From Lutraria lutraria (lineage: Eukaryota; Mollusca; Bivalvia; Venerida; Mactridae): a stretch of 64,000 nucleotides of DNA. The position numbers were made by a program, and so were the translations under genes. Positions 13,069-26,289 of the stretch are shown in pieces. Under the pieces are notes generated by a model. The model was not told the DNA's origin, did no database searches, and saw only the letters and a list, made by a program, of their open reading frames with translations. Every line of letters starts with the position of its first letter. Positions within the stretch are counted from its first letter, which is position 1. The stretch covers positions 14,577,182-14,641,181 of the forward strand of contig OZ026847.1 in the NCBI GenBank assembly GCA_964023205.1, read 5' to 3'.

Positions 13069-14639
13069 CTGTAAAAAGATAAATTGACAAATAAATAAAA
13101 CATATATATCAAAGGCTATCCATGATTTTGAAATAAGAAAATAATTAGAAAGGCAACAAAGAAAAATGTTTATTCAAAGAAATAATTTTCCATGTTTGGC
13201 AAGGAAAATTTTTTAACAACCCTTAAGAGATTGTTTAATCACTGTTGCGCTTTGATTAATTCAATTCTTACACCCAATAAATAACTTGACAAAAGAAATA
13301 ATAAATTAATCGTATTTAAGCTGTTAAATGGTTCACGCTTGTCAATCATAATGGATTTAAGTAATTACAAAACACAATTAATGCTGACCATTAAATACCA
13401 CAAAATCCAAATAAATACCAATGAAATATGTACTATTAAATTAATAATGAGGATTCTAAATAGATGACCATTATTAAATAAATAGTTTATAAGAGTATCT
13501 GGTTTACGAAAACGAAAAACTTGATTTTGCAGTGTTGTAAATTAGGCTACAAGGTATTAAGACATTACATGATTTGTTTGTAATGAACAGACACAAGGGG
13601 CCGGCCTAATATTATGACCAAACCTGGAATATCTGTATAAATTTGCATTCTTCCATTTCTTAAATTTGCTTTTTTCCAAAAAAAGTATTATACAGAATTC
13701 ACGAAAGCCACAGTTATGCTAAAATTCTGATGGGATATGTACAACATACCCCATACTAGTCCAGTGTTCAAACTAACTGTTTCAAACCACTAGCCAAAAC
13801 TATAAGTTGGATATTCAAGATCAATAATTTACCACTAAGCCCAAATACACAATTTTGAGAAAGTTCACCAGCCAAAATAGGAATTTACTAGTCCTGGGCT
13901 TTGGGCTAGCGAGTTAGCTGAAGACTTTGTTCAGTCCAGTGACCTATTCTTTCTCAGACTTTATACATACAGACTGATATCTTCCAGTGCAAGGGTTCAA
14001 TTAACTGGTGTGCTGTGACATACCGGTATCTCACAAAGTACTGGTAATGATACCCATTAAATAACAACAGATTGTTATAATGGGCAGTATACAAACAACA
14101 ATGTGAGAAGTACAATGGAATGTTTGAGACAAATCCATAGTAACAGATCATACAACTGCATTACTTCTCATAAAACCAGTTCAATATAGATTAAAAACAC
14201 ATTTGGATTTCAAACATAAGCAATAACTTGGAAATTAAACCACTTTTGTGACCGTTCAACAATCAATCTTATGGTAATTGAAATGTTTAATGCAGGTGTG
14301 ATTTCTCTGCAGGATAAGTTATTAATGTATTTTAAGGTCCCTATTTCACATTTACAGTAAAGGCAGGTATATTAATCCAAAATATCAAATCAATTTTACA
14401 AGTCCTCCTACAATTATAAAGAAAGAAGTTTCCTTAAAGCGATCTTAATGTTGAAAGTTGACAGGTTCCTTTATGAAGTATGTACTAAATTTAGTTTTTG
14501 CAAAAAATAAAATAATAAAGAAGATATGATTTACAGATCAAAGGTACTAAAATTGTTACAATTGAGAGAATTGTGAAACAAAAATTCATTGAATTTTATT
14601 ATACTGACTAACAGTTTATTTATTTATCTGCTTCCACAG

Positions 14640-14945
14640 CTGTGTTAATTTCAGAGCCGTCCAAGAGAGAGAGAGAGAGGGGAGATAAGATACAGGAGAA
14701 CTTGGCATTTATATCTCTACTCTTTTCAGATAGTATTTCTGGTTCTTAATCATGCCCATTGTAAAGCACCAATACACGTCATGCACTTTTCCCTGTGATT
14801 TTCTAGGCACAGTACTTGGCTTGGTAGTTGAAATGGGGACACTGAAAAAGCGTCCCTGAGAATTCGAAAGATAGACCCCAGAATCAAACCCATGAAATTT
14901 TGTTTAGTAGTCCAGCGCGTCACCACTTGACCACTGATCACGCCT
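14640..14945 (-). repeat. SINE family C, reverse orientation
   Basis: Read in reverse it has a tRNA-like head ('gatcagtggtcaagtggtgacgcgctgga', box B region 'gggtttgattct') and a tail with 'gaaaagagtagagatataaatgcc' and 'ctctctctctct'. The plus copy 24195-24545 aligns along its length. A short GA microsatellite lies at 14669-14680. Confidence 0.7.
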
Positions 14946-16085
14946 TACTGACAAACAAGATGTGAAAAAATTAATCAAACACACAATGGCCAATAAGATT
15001 TAAACAGCTAATAATACATCTGCTTAAAATAAATAATAACAGGAGATCAAAGTCCTCGTTACCGGATTATACATACCAATATTATTATTAATTTCTTTTT
15101 GTACAACATTAGGTGTGAATACTTTAACAAGTAAACAAAATAGAAGTATTACAGTTCTTATTGATAATCAGGTTAGTAATGTTTTTTAACACATACAATA
15201 TGACCATGTAACAATACATACTTAATATATTGTTAACACACTTATCTAAAGCTGTTAAAAGGTACCCAGTAATCACAATTACTACATAAAATTTCTGAAG
15301 TATGTATTATCAAAATACAAATCAAAGTCATGGAACTTGGGATTGAAGGTCATAACTTATGTAAACCATACAACCAGTAGTTGCTCACACCTACCTAGAT
15401 TGCATCAATTTTAAACATTAAAAACTTTGAAGAATCAATAAAAACATTTTTTTTACAAGGCATTAGAGAGAACTGTGAAAAATAAATACATTTATTATTC
15501 GTGTACTGGATCAAATTCATAACATTATATTTAAATACTCAATGAATGATACTATTTAAGCAGAAAATAGAGCATCTTTATTTAAAGGTTCAGGAAATTG
15601 AGTATGTCTGCATTGAATACTTTTATTTTTCCTTATACAGAGCAATATGGTCAACATGAATATAAGCATGTGACTAAACTAGCGTCCAATTTCTCTACTC
15701 TACACTACTCTAAATAAGTGAGCCTTGAAACTGAATTAAACAAATATTTATGTATTGCTTAATTCTTAACTTCAGACATTGAATACAAACAATCTATGAA
15801 TTCATAAAACCAAACATTTATACTTTGACCTAGCCATAGTAGCTTTTGATACCTACTTAAGAATTCCAAGACCTCATTTTTGTCAAGAGTCAATGCCATT
15901 GTGACAGTGAAATTAAGAAGATATGAATGTACGTAAATCTTGTATGTTTATTCATTAATTCTTTAATCAGCTTAATCTACTCATCTTATAGATAAATGTT
16001 GTAGATAATTGGCTCCAATTATGTTATGCATTATTGGACAACATTGGTAAACTTTCAGGATTTTTTTCCATGTTTCGTGACAGGT

Positions 16086-16265
16086 ACAGTCAAACTTGCA
16101 TTAGCGGCCAATGCCAAATAAAAGCCACCCTGTGAATAAAAAAAAGGCCATTCTTTTAAAAACCATCATTGATCATTTAGAACAATATGACCTCTGAATA
16201 AATGCCAATCTGCCAATAAAGGCCACTTAATGTCTTTCCCAAAGATGACCATTGTTCACAGGTTT
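16086..16265 (+). mobile_element. CAGTCAA-family MITE copy, right end decayed
   Basis: Starts TA/CAGTCAAACTTG and has internal 'aaaggccattcttttaaaaa' and 'aatatgacctctg', which match 39471-39642 almost continuously. The right inverted repeat is not clear. Confidence 0.6.
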
Positions 16266-18944
16266 GATAGTGCAGTACTAATGCTGGTACCAACCAAATT
16301 AAGAAAATTACTGTTTTAACTAAAATTATGACTTTTTTCACACTATGATTTAGACAATAGATTACTAAGATACACAGAAACAAATAGGGCAGGTATGTTG
16401 TCTTTTCTGTTTTTAAACATATCGTTTTCTTACTTTGGAGGCACAAGCCTTTCCCAAATATTTTCATACATAGTGGATTTGCTGATAGAAACTTTAGAGT
16501 AGGCACCAAGAAGTAAGGACCATAAACACGGCTATTTTTCTGGCCTAATCAGGGTTTTACACTGTTTTAAAGTCTTGGGGTCCTTGGGACTCATGTTGTA
16601 GTTTTAATGGGTTCCTGTCATGAATTTAAGGGGTTCCTAAGTCAGTCTGTGTTACTGTTTATTACATGTATCTAATTTTTGCAAGAATTTATTCTTACCA
16701 TAGAACAACAAAAGATCTGTTTTCAGTGCAAATAAGTAATTAACGAAAGTACCTTGTAAAATCTTTCACAATTGTCTCCCTTACTTTAATACACTGAGTA
16801 ATATATCCCTCAGGACTCGATTTGGACATTTTTAGGTAGGTAGAATTTTTGGTGTATTTGAAGCAGAAAATTGTGTCCTGTAAATCCCAGCAAATCAATC
16901 TGTATGATGAACAACATCAACAAAATGTTTAAATGTAAAATATGAGTATTACAGCTTTTACAATGATTAAATTCCATTATTCCAGATTTTCAATCATTCT
17001 TGTTTACTTCTGGTTGACAATTATTACAAATAAACAGTGTAAACAAATATAACAGATTACTGAATGAAACATTTAAAGATTAAGATCAATGGTCCTCGGA
17101 GCAAAGTAGAATCCAATAATTTCATAAAAATCAATGCTGTTACCATGACAACAGATTTACAATTCTCCAACTATAACAAATTACAGGAAATCACACACAT
17201 CTTTAAGCCACAGGTAAATGCCAATACCAAATCAATAATAAAAGTGAAACAGTTGAACATAATATTTAACAAGTACATGGATAAAAACTTTTAAAAAAGA
17301 AGCCCTAATTCCCCCAAAAAACAGTCTCCCAGAAGTACATCCCCTTTGAATGGACATCACACAATTACTGTAATTAGTAACCAATACACATTACATCAAG
17401 TCAACCAATAATAATGACTTGAAGAGAATTGTTAATTTGTTTTGGAAATATTTGTATTGAAAATATCAGAAATTTAATATCTATAAGATGTATAAATGAT
17501 TGAATCATTTTAATATTCATAAACATTAAGAGACATATAACTGAATGATAACAAATCATGTAAAGTGTTGAGATACAAATTAAAGATAACTTAAGATTGA
17601 CACTCAATTAACTACTGAGACAAATCTAGGCATCTGTCAGTGACAAATGATGTAAGAAATTTAAACATTCCATATAGCTTTAAAAATATCTATAGACGTT
17701 ATAAACAAGGACTTCAAACATGAAAGTCGACACACATAAATTACTTAACTGAAGCACATGTCCATAAAATTTCTCCACATAATTTCATCAATTGAAATGT
17801 AATAAAACATATCAAAGACACATTAAGCATCATGTTTAAGACAGAACTGATATAACAAATAGTTTATATAATATCCTAGACATACAGAGTGCTTCATCAC
17901 TTGCATATTTATATCGTTTTGATGATGTACTTTGTACAAGCCACTTATAAAAGTTCTGTCCTGTTCTTGAAACTTCATTTATTGGCTATGATGTAATTAA
18001 TATATACCTATGAATCCACCATCATAGTACTATGTAGAACTGCTCAAGATCCAAATGCCTAAGGTTCTAATTAATAGATTCTTAAATCCATGGTTAATTC
18101 AAGTTATCAAAATAGTCCCTGGATATCTAGGTACAAATATCTAAGTAATCTAATTAGTAACCATTGAAAGTGATTTTTGTAAGAACTTGTATCACAGCAC
18201 ATCATTATATGCCAAATAAATTTGTTTAAACTAATTTACACTGGTCAAACTTTCTCTAAGATCTAAACAGTTATCAATAAACAAAGTGTATTGGACTTTT
18301 ACATACATGTATTGTAAACAAAGATTATATTTCTACCGAATGATAGGATAAGAAACTGTACAAGATCACATTGAATAACCTTAATCAAAATACTTGTTGA
18401 ATTACATAACAAAATCAGTACATCCATTATAATGTAATATTTAAAACAAATGTTAACTAATATTATATAAGTAAACTTAAGACAAACATAAGACTGTCTA
18501 TACAATGATCTGTGTGTTAAGACATCCCGGGTAAATCTGATTGAAAATTCTTTTATAATTTTGGGCTATATATTATAAATTCGAGTACAAGAATACTGGT
18601 AATAAATCTGTATATACTAATAACACAATGTACTTATAATAATATAGTAGATAATAATATGATAAAGACAAATATGTTTTAAGGTTATTCTTTTGAATAG
18701 TATATGTATATGATTAACCCTGTTCATTAATCTTACAATATTAAACTCAGAAAAATATCTTTTATACAAATTGTCAAGAAGATGCATTATAGTTGAATCC
18801 ATGTATACACGTACACTAAAACTAAGGAACTAACATTAGATGTCCAAGGACATGTCAAGCCAACTATTAATAGTCAAGAGATTTTATCATATTAAACACT
18901 ATAAAATATCATAGCACCTTGAAATATTAGTTTTCTAAACAGTA

Positions 18945-19105
18945 CAAAATTTCCCTTCCACAAGGAACTGGCAACTTCTCTATCCACATGTGGAGGAAAA
19001 TAGACATTGAGGTCTAATAATGGCAGGGTGTGACCAGACACAAGCAAGAATCTAACCTGGATCGTGGAGTTACATATATCCAGCACACTAATCACTGGCC
19101 GCTGT
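18945..19105 (-). repeat. SINE family B head and body, reverse
   Basis: Contains 'ccacatgtggaggaaaatagacattga' and a reversed tRNA-like head ending 'cactaatcactggccgc'. Close to 25831-26024. Confidence 0.6.
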
Positions 19106-19265
19106 CTTCCAACTACACTTTACCTTGTAACACAAAGACAGGCAGCAGACAGTCACAAACAATGAAATATGACCCGAAAAATATTAATTTATATTAATAA
19201 ACATTTTAATATCAATCAAATTAGACGATTGATATCGCACATAATGATAAGAAAAATATTAAATA

Positions 19266-19433
19266 CAGTCAAGCCTATGAACTAAGGTCACCCTTGGAAA
19301 AGATCAAATGTGGCCTTAACTGACAGTTGGCCTTTATTCAGGGGTCATTTTGTTAAAAAAATAATAAATAAAAGAATTACCTTATTCTCAGAGTGGCCTT
19401 AATTTGATGTTGCAGCTGACGAAGGATTGACTG
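19266..19433. mobile_element. Complete 168-bp MITE with CAGTCAA ends (pogo/mariner-like)
   Basis: Left end TA/CAGTCAAGCC, right end GGATTGACTG/TA, so the terminal inverted repeats match at nine of ten positions and the target duplication is TA. No coding capacity. It defines the family also seen at 1421, 16086 and 39471. Confidence 0.75.
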
Positions 19434-21023
19434 TACCACACAATATTGCAGAGACTAGTTGTAGACAAGAGTGCTGATAAGCCCCAGTTATAATATTCTA
19501 TACACATGCCCTGACAGTCTGTGAAATATGATACTTGTGTGAACAATCATACAACTATTTGATACAATTTTATCAACACTAGATCACAATTAAGGTCATC
19601 ATTATTTATGCTTTAATCTTACTTAATTCATACTAGACTGGTCACAACATTGTGCATTATCTAAAACCAATCAAGATCACAGTAATCCTACAGAGTTATA
19701 ATGTGCATGACAGCAATAAATCCACACAATTCAGTAGTTAATGATTTTATGCAGGGTTGTAATATAGACAAATCAAAGCACTGAGAAGATTGTTGTTGAT
19801 TTGTCCTATCTGTTGATCTGCTGCCTAATCAACAGCTAAGGTAATTTCAGAGCAGTGAATTAATCAAACATCTGAGTCAAGTATACTACACATACAAAAA
19901 TGTGCACATGTATGTGAGCTAATACCGATGTCATTTTTACTCTCAACATAAACTTGACTGACTTCCTGCTTTCATATTCACACACATCAAGATGTGAAAT
20001 TTATAGAAATCACTGCATGGTTATACCACTATAACAATAACAGCAATTAAGGAATTTCATAAAATCATACTTTTGGTTTAAATAGCATAAATAACATCAA
20101 AGAAACTTCGCGAATGTCTTTTTTAAAGACATTTCTTGCTTCATTAAATTCAGGCCCTGTCTTGCTCAGTCTGTGAAGATCAGGCCCTTTCAAATTCATT
20201 TATGAAACCGACAAAGCTGAACGCCAAAATAATTAGTATGGATAATAATACAGAAAACCAAAAATAAGAAAGAAATAGTTCATTCAGGTAAAAGCACTAT
20301 CTGTATTACTAAATAAGAAATTAAAATAAACAGGGTATATAACTTACACAAACTAACATGCATATAATACCAAAGTCTAGTTTTCCATCAATTTTCAGAT
20401 GTTTCACAAACTCCACACTATAAACTCACTAGATATTCACACAATTGAGCTCTGAACACTGACAGTCCTTACACAAAGTGTACAATTAACTACTTGAGTA
20501 CAATTGACATTCCCATAGAATAGTGGTAGTTATCAACATTGCAACAGTGAGTCAAACAGCTACACCAGGAATTAAACTAGTTTATGTATGGGAGTTTTTA
20601 CTCTATCATAATCATGCTGCTGTGTATAAATTGAAGGAACAGCAAGTAAAAGGGAACTTGAATAATAAACTTCCTGTTTAATGACATTGTGTTTAATAAT
20701 TATATGTGGTAACTATGTTTGGATGGTAATCAAATCATTATGAGCAGATGGCTATACAATACTGCACTGCTGTAAACTCATTTATTTTCTCAGGGTTTTA
20801 ATTTTACAAGTATAAAATAACACATTGCTAATGTCTCTGCAGAGTTTAAGGTCTTTAAAGTTTTTTAAATAAGCAAAAAAAGTTATAATAATTAATGTTA
20901 GAATAGCAAAATATTGATTTTCTGATAACATATTCAAAGCTACATGATCATAAAGACAAAGCAAATAATTTTGTAGGGGTGATATACTACTACATGTTAC
21001 CAAAGATGTTACTTTCATCTGAT

Positions 21024-21270
21024 CCCCCTCCATGGTCGACTGGTAACGGTCGCTGACCAAATCACTTAAACCTCTCACTGATAGAGGGTTGTGGGTTCAA
21101 GCCCAGCTACCGACCATGTCTCTTTATGTGATAAAGTCGACAGTTGCTTATGAAGGATGGGTGTCTAGTACCGGTTCTTCCCAGGAACGATACTTAGATA
21201 AACTGTCCACCTCATATGACTCTGACTGTTGAAACGGGGCGTAAAACACAATGAAACAAACAAAGAAACA
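21024..21270 (+). repeat. SINE family A (tRNA-derived)
   Basis: Head with box A-like 'tggtcgactggtaacggt' and box B 'gggttcaagccc', then 'accgaccatgtctctttatgtga', 'cagttgcttatg', 'cttcccaggaacgat', 'cctcatatgactctgactgttgaaa' and an A-rich tail. The copy at 59081-59338 matches throughout; 23560-23779 is an inverted copy. Confidence 0.8.
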
Positions 21271-21524
21271 TTACTTTTGTCTATTGATTAGCAATGAAGT
21301 TTATTAACATGTAATTATGTCAAGCAACATATTATGCATTTGTAAAGTTAATACTACTGCTTCAAACAGTTCAGCTTATTAATGACCATTTCACCGATTT
21401 TATTTTCTACAATAACTTCATCACAGGATTGCTAATAGCAGAGGTCACTATAATTAGAAATACATTAATGTGAACACATTATGTGAAACTTAGATCTAAA
21501 TTTTTGTATATCATTTATACTTTT

Positions 21525-21670
21525 ACTCTGGGTTTTATGTCACACCAACAGTGATCATTTGGTAACTTCTCCTGCTGTAACAGTTAACTTAGAGGAAGAC
21601 CCTAGGCAAACACCTGGGCAGAACCATGCACAAACCTTCCATAAGACAGCTAGAACATATATTACTGCTT
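21525..21670 (-). repeat. SINE family D fragment
   Basis: Shares 'gaggaagaccctaggcaaacacctgggcagaaccatgca' style sequence with the reversed family D copy at 44838-45113 (there 'gaggaagacccaaggtgttcaccagggtaaaacc'). Confidence 0.45.
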
Positions 21671-22599
21671 AACTTATTTTATACAATGTCTACATGAAGG
21701 TTAAAGTTTCTATTGCCCCAAACAGGAAACCATTATCAAATCATAATTTCGGTAAAAATTTTAATTTCAATTTTAATCTAAATTTGAATAAATACTACGT
21801 TTAAATACACACAAATTCTTCACAAATCAATAAGTGACTTTTCAGTATTGATACAAAATTGAATGACAAATATTTGAATGAAGAATTTCTCCACATACTG
21901 TGACAAACCTATAATTCAATATTTACTTCTGCTTGCCAATATTTGATTACACAACATCTATGTAGATATATTTAAATCGTGGACTACCGAACATGTATAT
22001 GAATGACATTTTCAAAAAGTGCAATAAATTTTCTATTATATATATGGATTAGTTAAGTTGAGTCGACTAAATTCAAACTAGTTCACCTTCAATTAATACT
22101 AAATTGCTAATAATGATTTTTGTCAACAAAGTAATAGCTAGACTACAATATGCTTCATAAAATATGGAAAATGTCCATTAAAAACTAATACAAAAGTTGG
22201 TTTTACAAAAATGAAACCACTGTTTACATTGCTAATATAACAGTAATGATCTATTATGCTAAAAAATCGATTTTTGCTTTAACAAATAATTAGCTTTGAT
22301 TTTTCATTCCATACATTTATCACATGAGTAGACAACAGTGATTGTAGTCAGTCAGACATGACAGGTAGAAGAATTAAAAGATTATAAGAAAAAGAGAGTC
22401 ATACTTTTCAGTCTAGCTATGGATTCTATTACAAGATACAACTAAGATACAGATGACACTTATCATGGTGAACTCATGAATTATTTTGTTTTGTCAAAAT
22501 TAATGTTTAGTCCAGATATTTTTCAGCTGTTAATTTTTCATGCCTAATATTAGTTTAGGTTTGGTACTATTTGGTCCATGTATATTTTCTATATTAAAG

Positions 22600-23255
22600 G
22601 TCTTAGGTCTTATTTATCTGTCGTTTAACAGACCATTTAACAGCTATGGCTACCATAGATAAGGGCGGGGAAAACACACAGGAGAACCAAGCAATTATAT
22701 CCCTACTATTTTCAAATAGATTTTCCTGATTCTTTACTGTGCACAGTGTATTAAAGTCCCATCAGCTAAATTTTGCTATACAAAAATATGCAAAAAAACA
22801 AGCAATGACTGATATTATCCCAAGATAATAATTACTGACAAAATAAGCCCTTTTTCTTCTTAAAACACTCATTTCGCTGTGATTTTTGCTTTTGTAAACT
22901 GGAAACATATAGAGCGCGTGACGTCACTTTATGATGTGTGCATAACATGACTGTGGAAAAACACAACTGTTCTATATAAATGGTATTTTTTCAATTTTTC
23001 TTGCTATAAAGTTTGCACGGGAGGAAAACACACCGGATTCCTCTGTTATAGGACAAACAGAAACTATTACGACCAATAAATTTATAAGCTTACGGGACTT
23101 TAAGCGATGATATGTGCTTCTTGGCTCTTGATCTAAGCTGGGATGGGGACACTGAAAAATCTTCCTTGAAGTATTGAGACGGAGCCAAGATGAACTCACA
23201 ACCTTTCATTTAGTAGTCCAGCACATAACCACTAAACCACCAATCACCCCAATAT
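22600..23255 (-). repeat. SINE family C copy interrupted by a MITE
   Basis: 22600-22750 is the tail half of family C (accatttaacagctatgg, atatccctactattttcaaatag, ctgtgcacagtgta). 23104-23255 is the tRNA-like head half ('agctgggatggggacactgaaaaat' through 'agtccagcacataaccactaaaccacc'). The two halves are separated by the TTAA-flanked element 22755-23099. Confidence 0.7.
22755..23099. mobile_element. 345-bp TTAA-flanked MITE inside a SINE
   Basis: Both ends abut TTAA (22751-22754 and 23100-23103). The termini are imperfect inverted repeats, AGTCCCATCAGCTAAATTT against AGTCCCGTAAGCTTATAAA. TTAA duplication is the hallmark of piggyBac-type transposition. No transposase frame. The interrupted SINE gives an independent empty-site reference. 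Confidence 0.65.
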
Positions 23256-23559
23256 GAAAGGTCAGGGCCGGAGTATATTAACTCATGCATCAGTACTTCA
23301 AGGCCTGAGTATATCAACTCATGCATAAGTACTTGAGAGGCTCACAGGGAAGATTGCATGGGTTTATGCCTTACAGTACATGTTGCCTCTTTGAATAAAG
23401 TCTTTATAATTATGATTACTCAAAATCTAATTTTAAACATTTATTTGTTCAAATTACGTTGTTAGAAAATATTAAGATTGCTAAACATATATGCTATCAG
23501 AGCACAGTATGGTTGGATCATTATTTCACTGTAGTATGAATAACTAACTACATGTTGAT

Positions 23560-23779
23560 GCAGGGCACGACACCAACTTTTTCAATAGGTAATCAGCAGG
23601 ACAACCAGCATAGAAAATGAGAAGAACCTGCACTAGACCCCAATCCTCCATAAGCAACAGTCTACTTTAATTCTCACATAAAGAGACATGGTAGCAGGGC
23701 TTATACCCATGAACCTCTATCAGTGAGAGTTACAGTGATTGAAGTCAGCGACCTTAACCACTCAACCACGGAGCCGGGT
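23560..23779 (-). repeat. SINE family A, reverse orientation
   Basis: Reversed head 'ccttaaccactcaaccacgg' and body 'ctcacataaagagacatggtagcagggct...', matching 21024-21270. Followed at 23800-23840 by 'gaccctggctgttggtgc', the end motif of family D. Confidence 0.65.
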
Positions 23780-24194
23780 TGGGTCTTCCATTCCCGTTAA
23801 GCCGAAAGAGTCATCAAATGACCCTGGCTGTTGGTGCCCAAACAAATACAACAGTGAGTTCTATTCCCAGACTGAAGACATGCTTAATCTTGATTAGCAT
23901 ACTCAGTACTTAACAAGGTACAAGATCACTGAGTTATCTGATAAAATGAGGTGTTATTTAAAGTGCTAGCCACTTCACTAAAGGGGTTAAGGTCAATATA
24001 GTTAACCCTGCATATATGAAACATCTTGTACTCTCAATATGTTGTCTGTTATAAAGGGAATGTGTACCATGATTAAATAACCATAATATTCACACACTTG
24101 TACATAATTTGTTATCAGTCAGTTTAAAGATGAATATCTATATATCTTAACATTGATAATGAAACATTTAGATCATAAATTATCCCTTGAGATG

Positions 24195-24545
24195 ACTGTA
24201 GGGGTGATGAGTGGTTTAGTGGTAACGTGCTGAACTACTAAACAAAAGGTTGTGGGTTTGATTCTTATCTCTACATTTCAAATTTCTCAGGAATGCTTTT
24301 TCAGTGTCCCCTTCCCAACCAAGTGTACTAAGCCAAGTACTATATCCAGAAAATCACAGGAAAAAGCACCAGGCATATATCAGTGCTTGACACCGGGCAC
24401 AATGAAGAACCAGGAAAAACATTTTAAAAAGAGTAGGGATATAAATTCCTTGTCCTCCTGTATCTGATCTACCCTCTCTCTGGGGCTGCTCTGAAGTGAC
24501 CATAGCTGTCGAATGGGCCTTTAAACAATTAACAGATAAATAAAT
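24195..24545 (+). repeat. SINE family C, plus orientation
   Basis: tRNA-like head 'atgagtggtttagtggtaacgtgctgaact' with box B 'gtgggtttgattct', then 'ctttttcagtgtccccttccc', 'gaaaatcacaggaaaaagca', 'gggatataaattcc' and 'cagctgtcg'-like tail. Ends in 'aacagataaataaat' A-rich tail. Confidence 0.75.
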
Positions 24546-24970
24546 AAATGCATAAATGAATAAATGCATATATGAATAAATGAAATGACTGTTTCCTAGA
24601 TTACAGATCTGATCTTTTGCATGATATATGATTATAAAGACGGTGAATAAATCCTGTTTGAAAAGTTAATTGGGTGCTTCGAGCACGGATTCCGTAAGTG
24701 AGATCTATCCCAAAACATATAAATACTTTTTTTAAAAAGGTAGATCACTATATAGATGTAAGATATTTAGCCCAATTTTCAAACAGAGGAAGAAGATACA
24801 TTTCATTTATAAATATTTTCAAACACAAATTAAGTTACAGCAAATCCCCAATATTAAGACCACACTTAAATTAATAAAGTTGAAATTTAGATCTATGAAA
24901 TAATTAATTTAAACTGGCCAGTTATTATTATAAGGATAAAATTGGGATATTTCAAGTTTTATGGTACATT

Positions 24971-25048
24971 CAAAGGGGTTTGTCACGAAAAAAAAATCAA
25001 AAACATTTTTTTTTCCATGTAACCCATTTTTCGTGAAAAACCCCTTTG
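24971..25048. mobile_element. 78-bp hAT-like miniature element
   Basis: Termini CAAAGGGGTTT...AAACCCCTTTG form a hairpin (outer 20 bp nearly perfect), flanked by an exact 8-bp duplication GGTACATT (24963-24970 and 25049-25056). Eight-base duplication and CA...TG ends fit the hAT superfamily. Confidence 0.8.
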
Positions 25049-25830
25049 GGTACATTCATACAGAAAATCAAGATATATATTTATCTATTTCATAGACCTA
25101 CCCAGTATCTGATGCAGTCTATATATATATTCAGATCAATACAAACAAGTTAGCTGTGTACGGTCTTATAGATCTTATACTAACTCATCAATATGCTAAT
25201 GTTTAACCAACTGTCAATAAAATATTGATAAAATGCAAAATGATTTAAATCTAGTTAAATTATTCAATTCAATTTGTACAGGACAAGACTGTGCCTGTGT
25301 AAGATTATTTATTAATCATGCAGAATTGAAATTTAAGCACTGCATGTGTAATGACTGTAATATTTTGTATGGTATAAATATCATACCCGGTACTGGAGTG
25401 TAAAGAATATAAGTAATAAATCAATATTGGAAGAATACATGAAATGGCATAAATAAATACAAGTATACATGTATTTAACTAAAAACTTATCTAATACTAA
25501 TTCAATGGCTGGGTAAATAAAATCCAAATGAAAAATAAATAAACATGTTTACAAATTTGATTAAAACTTTAAATTTGTTAAAATCATTCATCAATCAATA
25601 GGTTCATTGATGAGTATATATGAAATTATGTACCTACAACACATATCTGAGACAACTATGTAGATGATTTAAAACAGTCAGTTTTAAATGACATTATAAA
25701 ACCAATTATATAAGAATATAATGTTAGCAGGTAATTCTTGCAGCAAACAGCACAAGACAGGCATAGTTTTCAAAATTGTGTCTGAATATGCTACTTTATT
25801 TTTGAGGTTTAATGCCATTTTCAACGATTT

Positions 25831-26024
25831 TTCAGTTATATACAGCAGCCAGTTTACCTAACCAGTTTTCCTGGACTGTTCTACAAGGAACCGCCAACTT
25901 CTCCACATGTGGAGGAAAATCAACATTGATGTCAAATTTTCATTGAAGAGTATGACCTGCCGCAAGTGGGAATTGAACCTGCCTAGTTACAAATCCAGTA
26001 CATTAACCACTTAACCACAGCTTT
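25831..26024 (-). repeat. SINE family B, reverse orientation
   Basis: Contains 'cttctccacatgtggaggaaaatcaacattgatg', 'gaattgaacctgcc' (box B reversed) and 'attaaccacttaaccacagc' (box A region reversed). Confidence 0.65.
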
Positions 26025-26128
26025 GAATATGCTACAACAGAATCTTTAAACTTTCTCAACATCAAAAATGTACCGGTACTTCTTTCCCCATAATCATTTC
26101 ATCATGTTAAAACTCTAAGACATGTGAG

Positions 26129-26284
26129 ATATCTCTGTATGATATCTCTGTATGATATCTCTGTATGATATCTCTGTATGATATCTCAGTATGATATCTC
26201 TGTATGATATCTCTGTATGATATCTCAGTATGATATCTCAGTATGAAATCTCTGTATGATATCTCAGAATGATATCTCTGTATG
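26129..26284. repeat. 13-bp minisatellite, 12 units
   Basis: Exactly twelve 13-bp units of ATATCTCTGTATG; five units vary by one base (a ctcAg or AAatc change, or an additional substitution). It is not in any exon I recognise. Confidence 0.95.
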
Positions 26285-26289
26285 ATCTA

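Larger units (their letters stand above)
13069..18940. other. Gene-poor stretch left of the SINE cluster
   Basis: Apart from the family C SINE at 14640-14945 and the MITE fragment at 16086-16265, I see no exon here with credible splice sites or recognisable protein. It probably includes 5' UTR introns or upstream flank of the SFI1-like gene, whose first exon and promoter I could not place. Base composition is strongly AT-rich. Confidence 0.5.
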
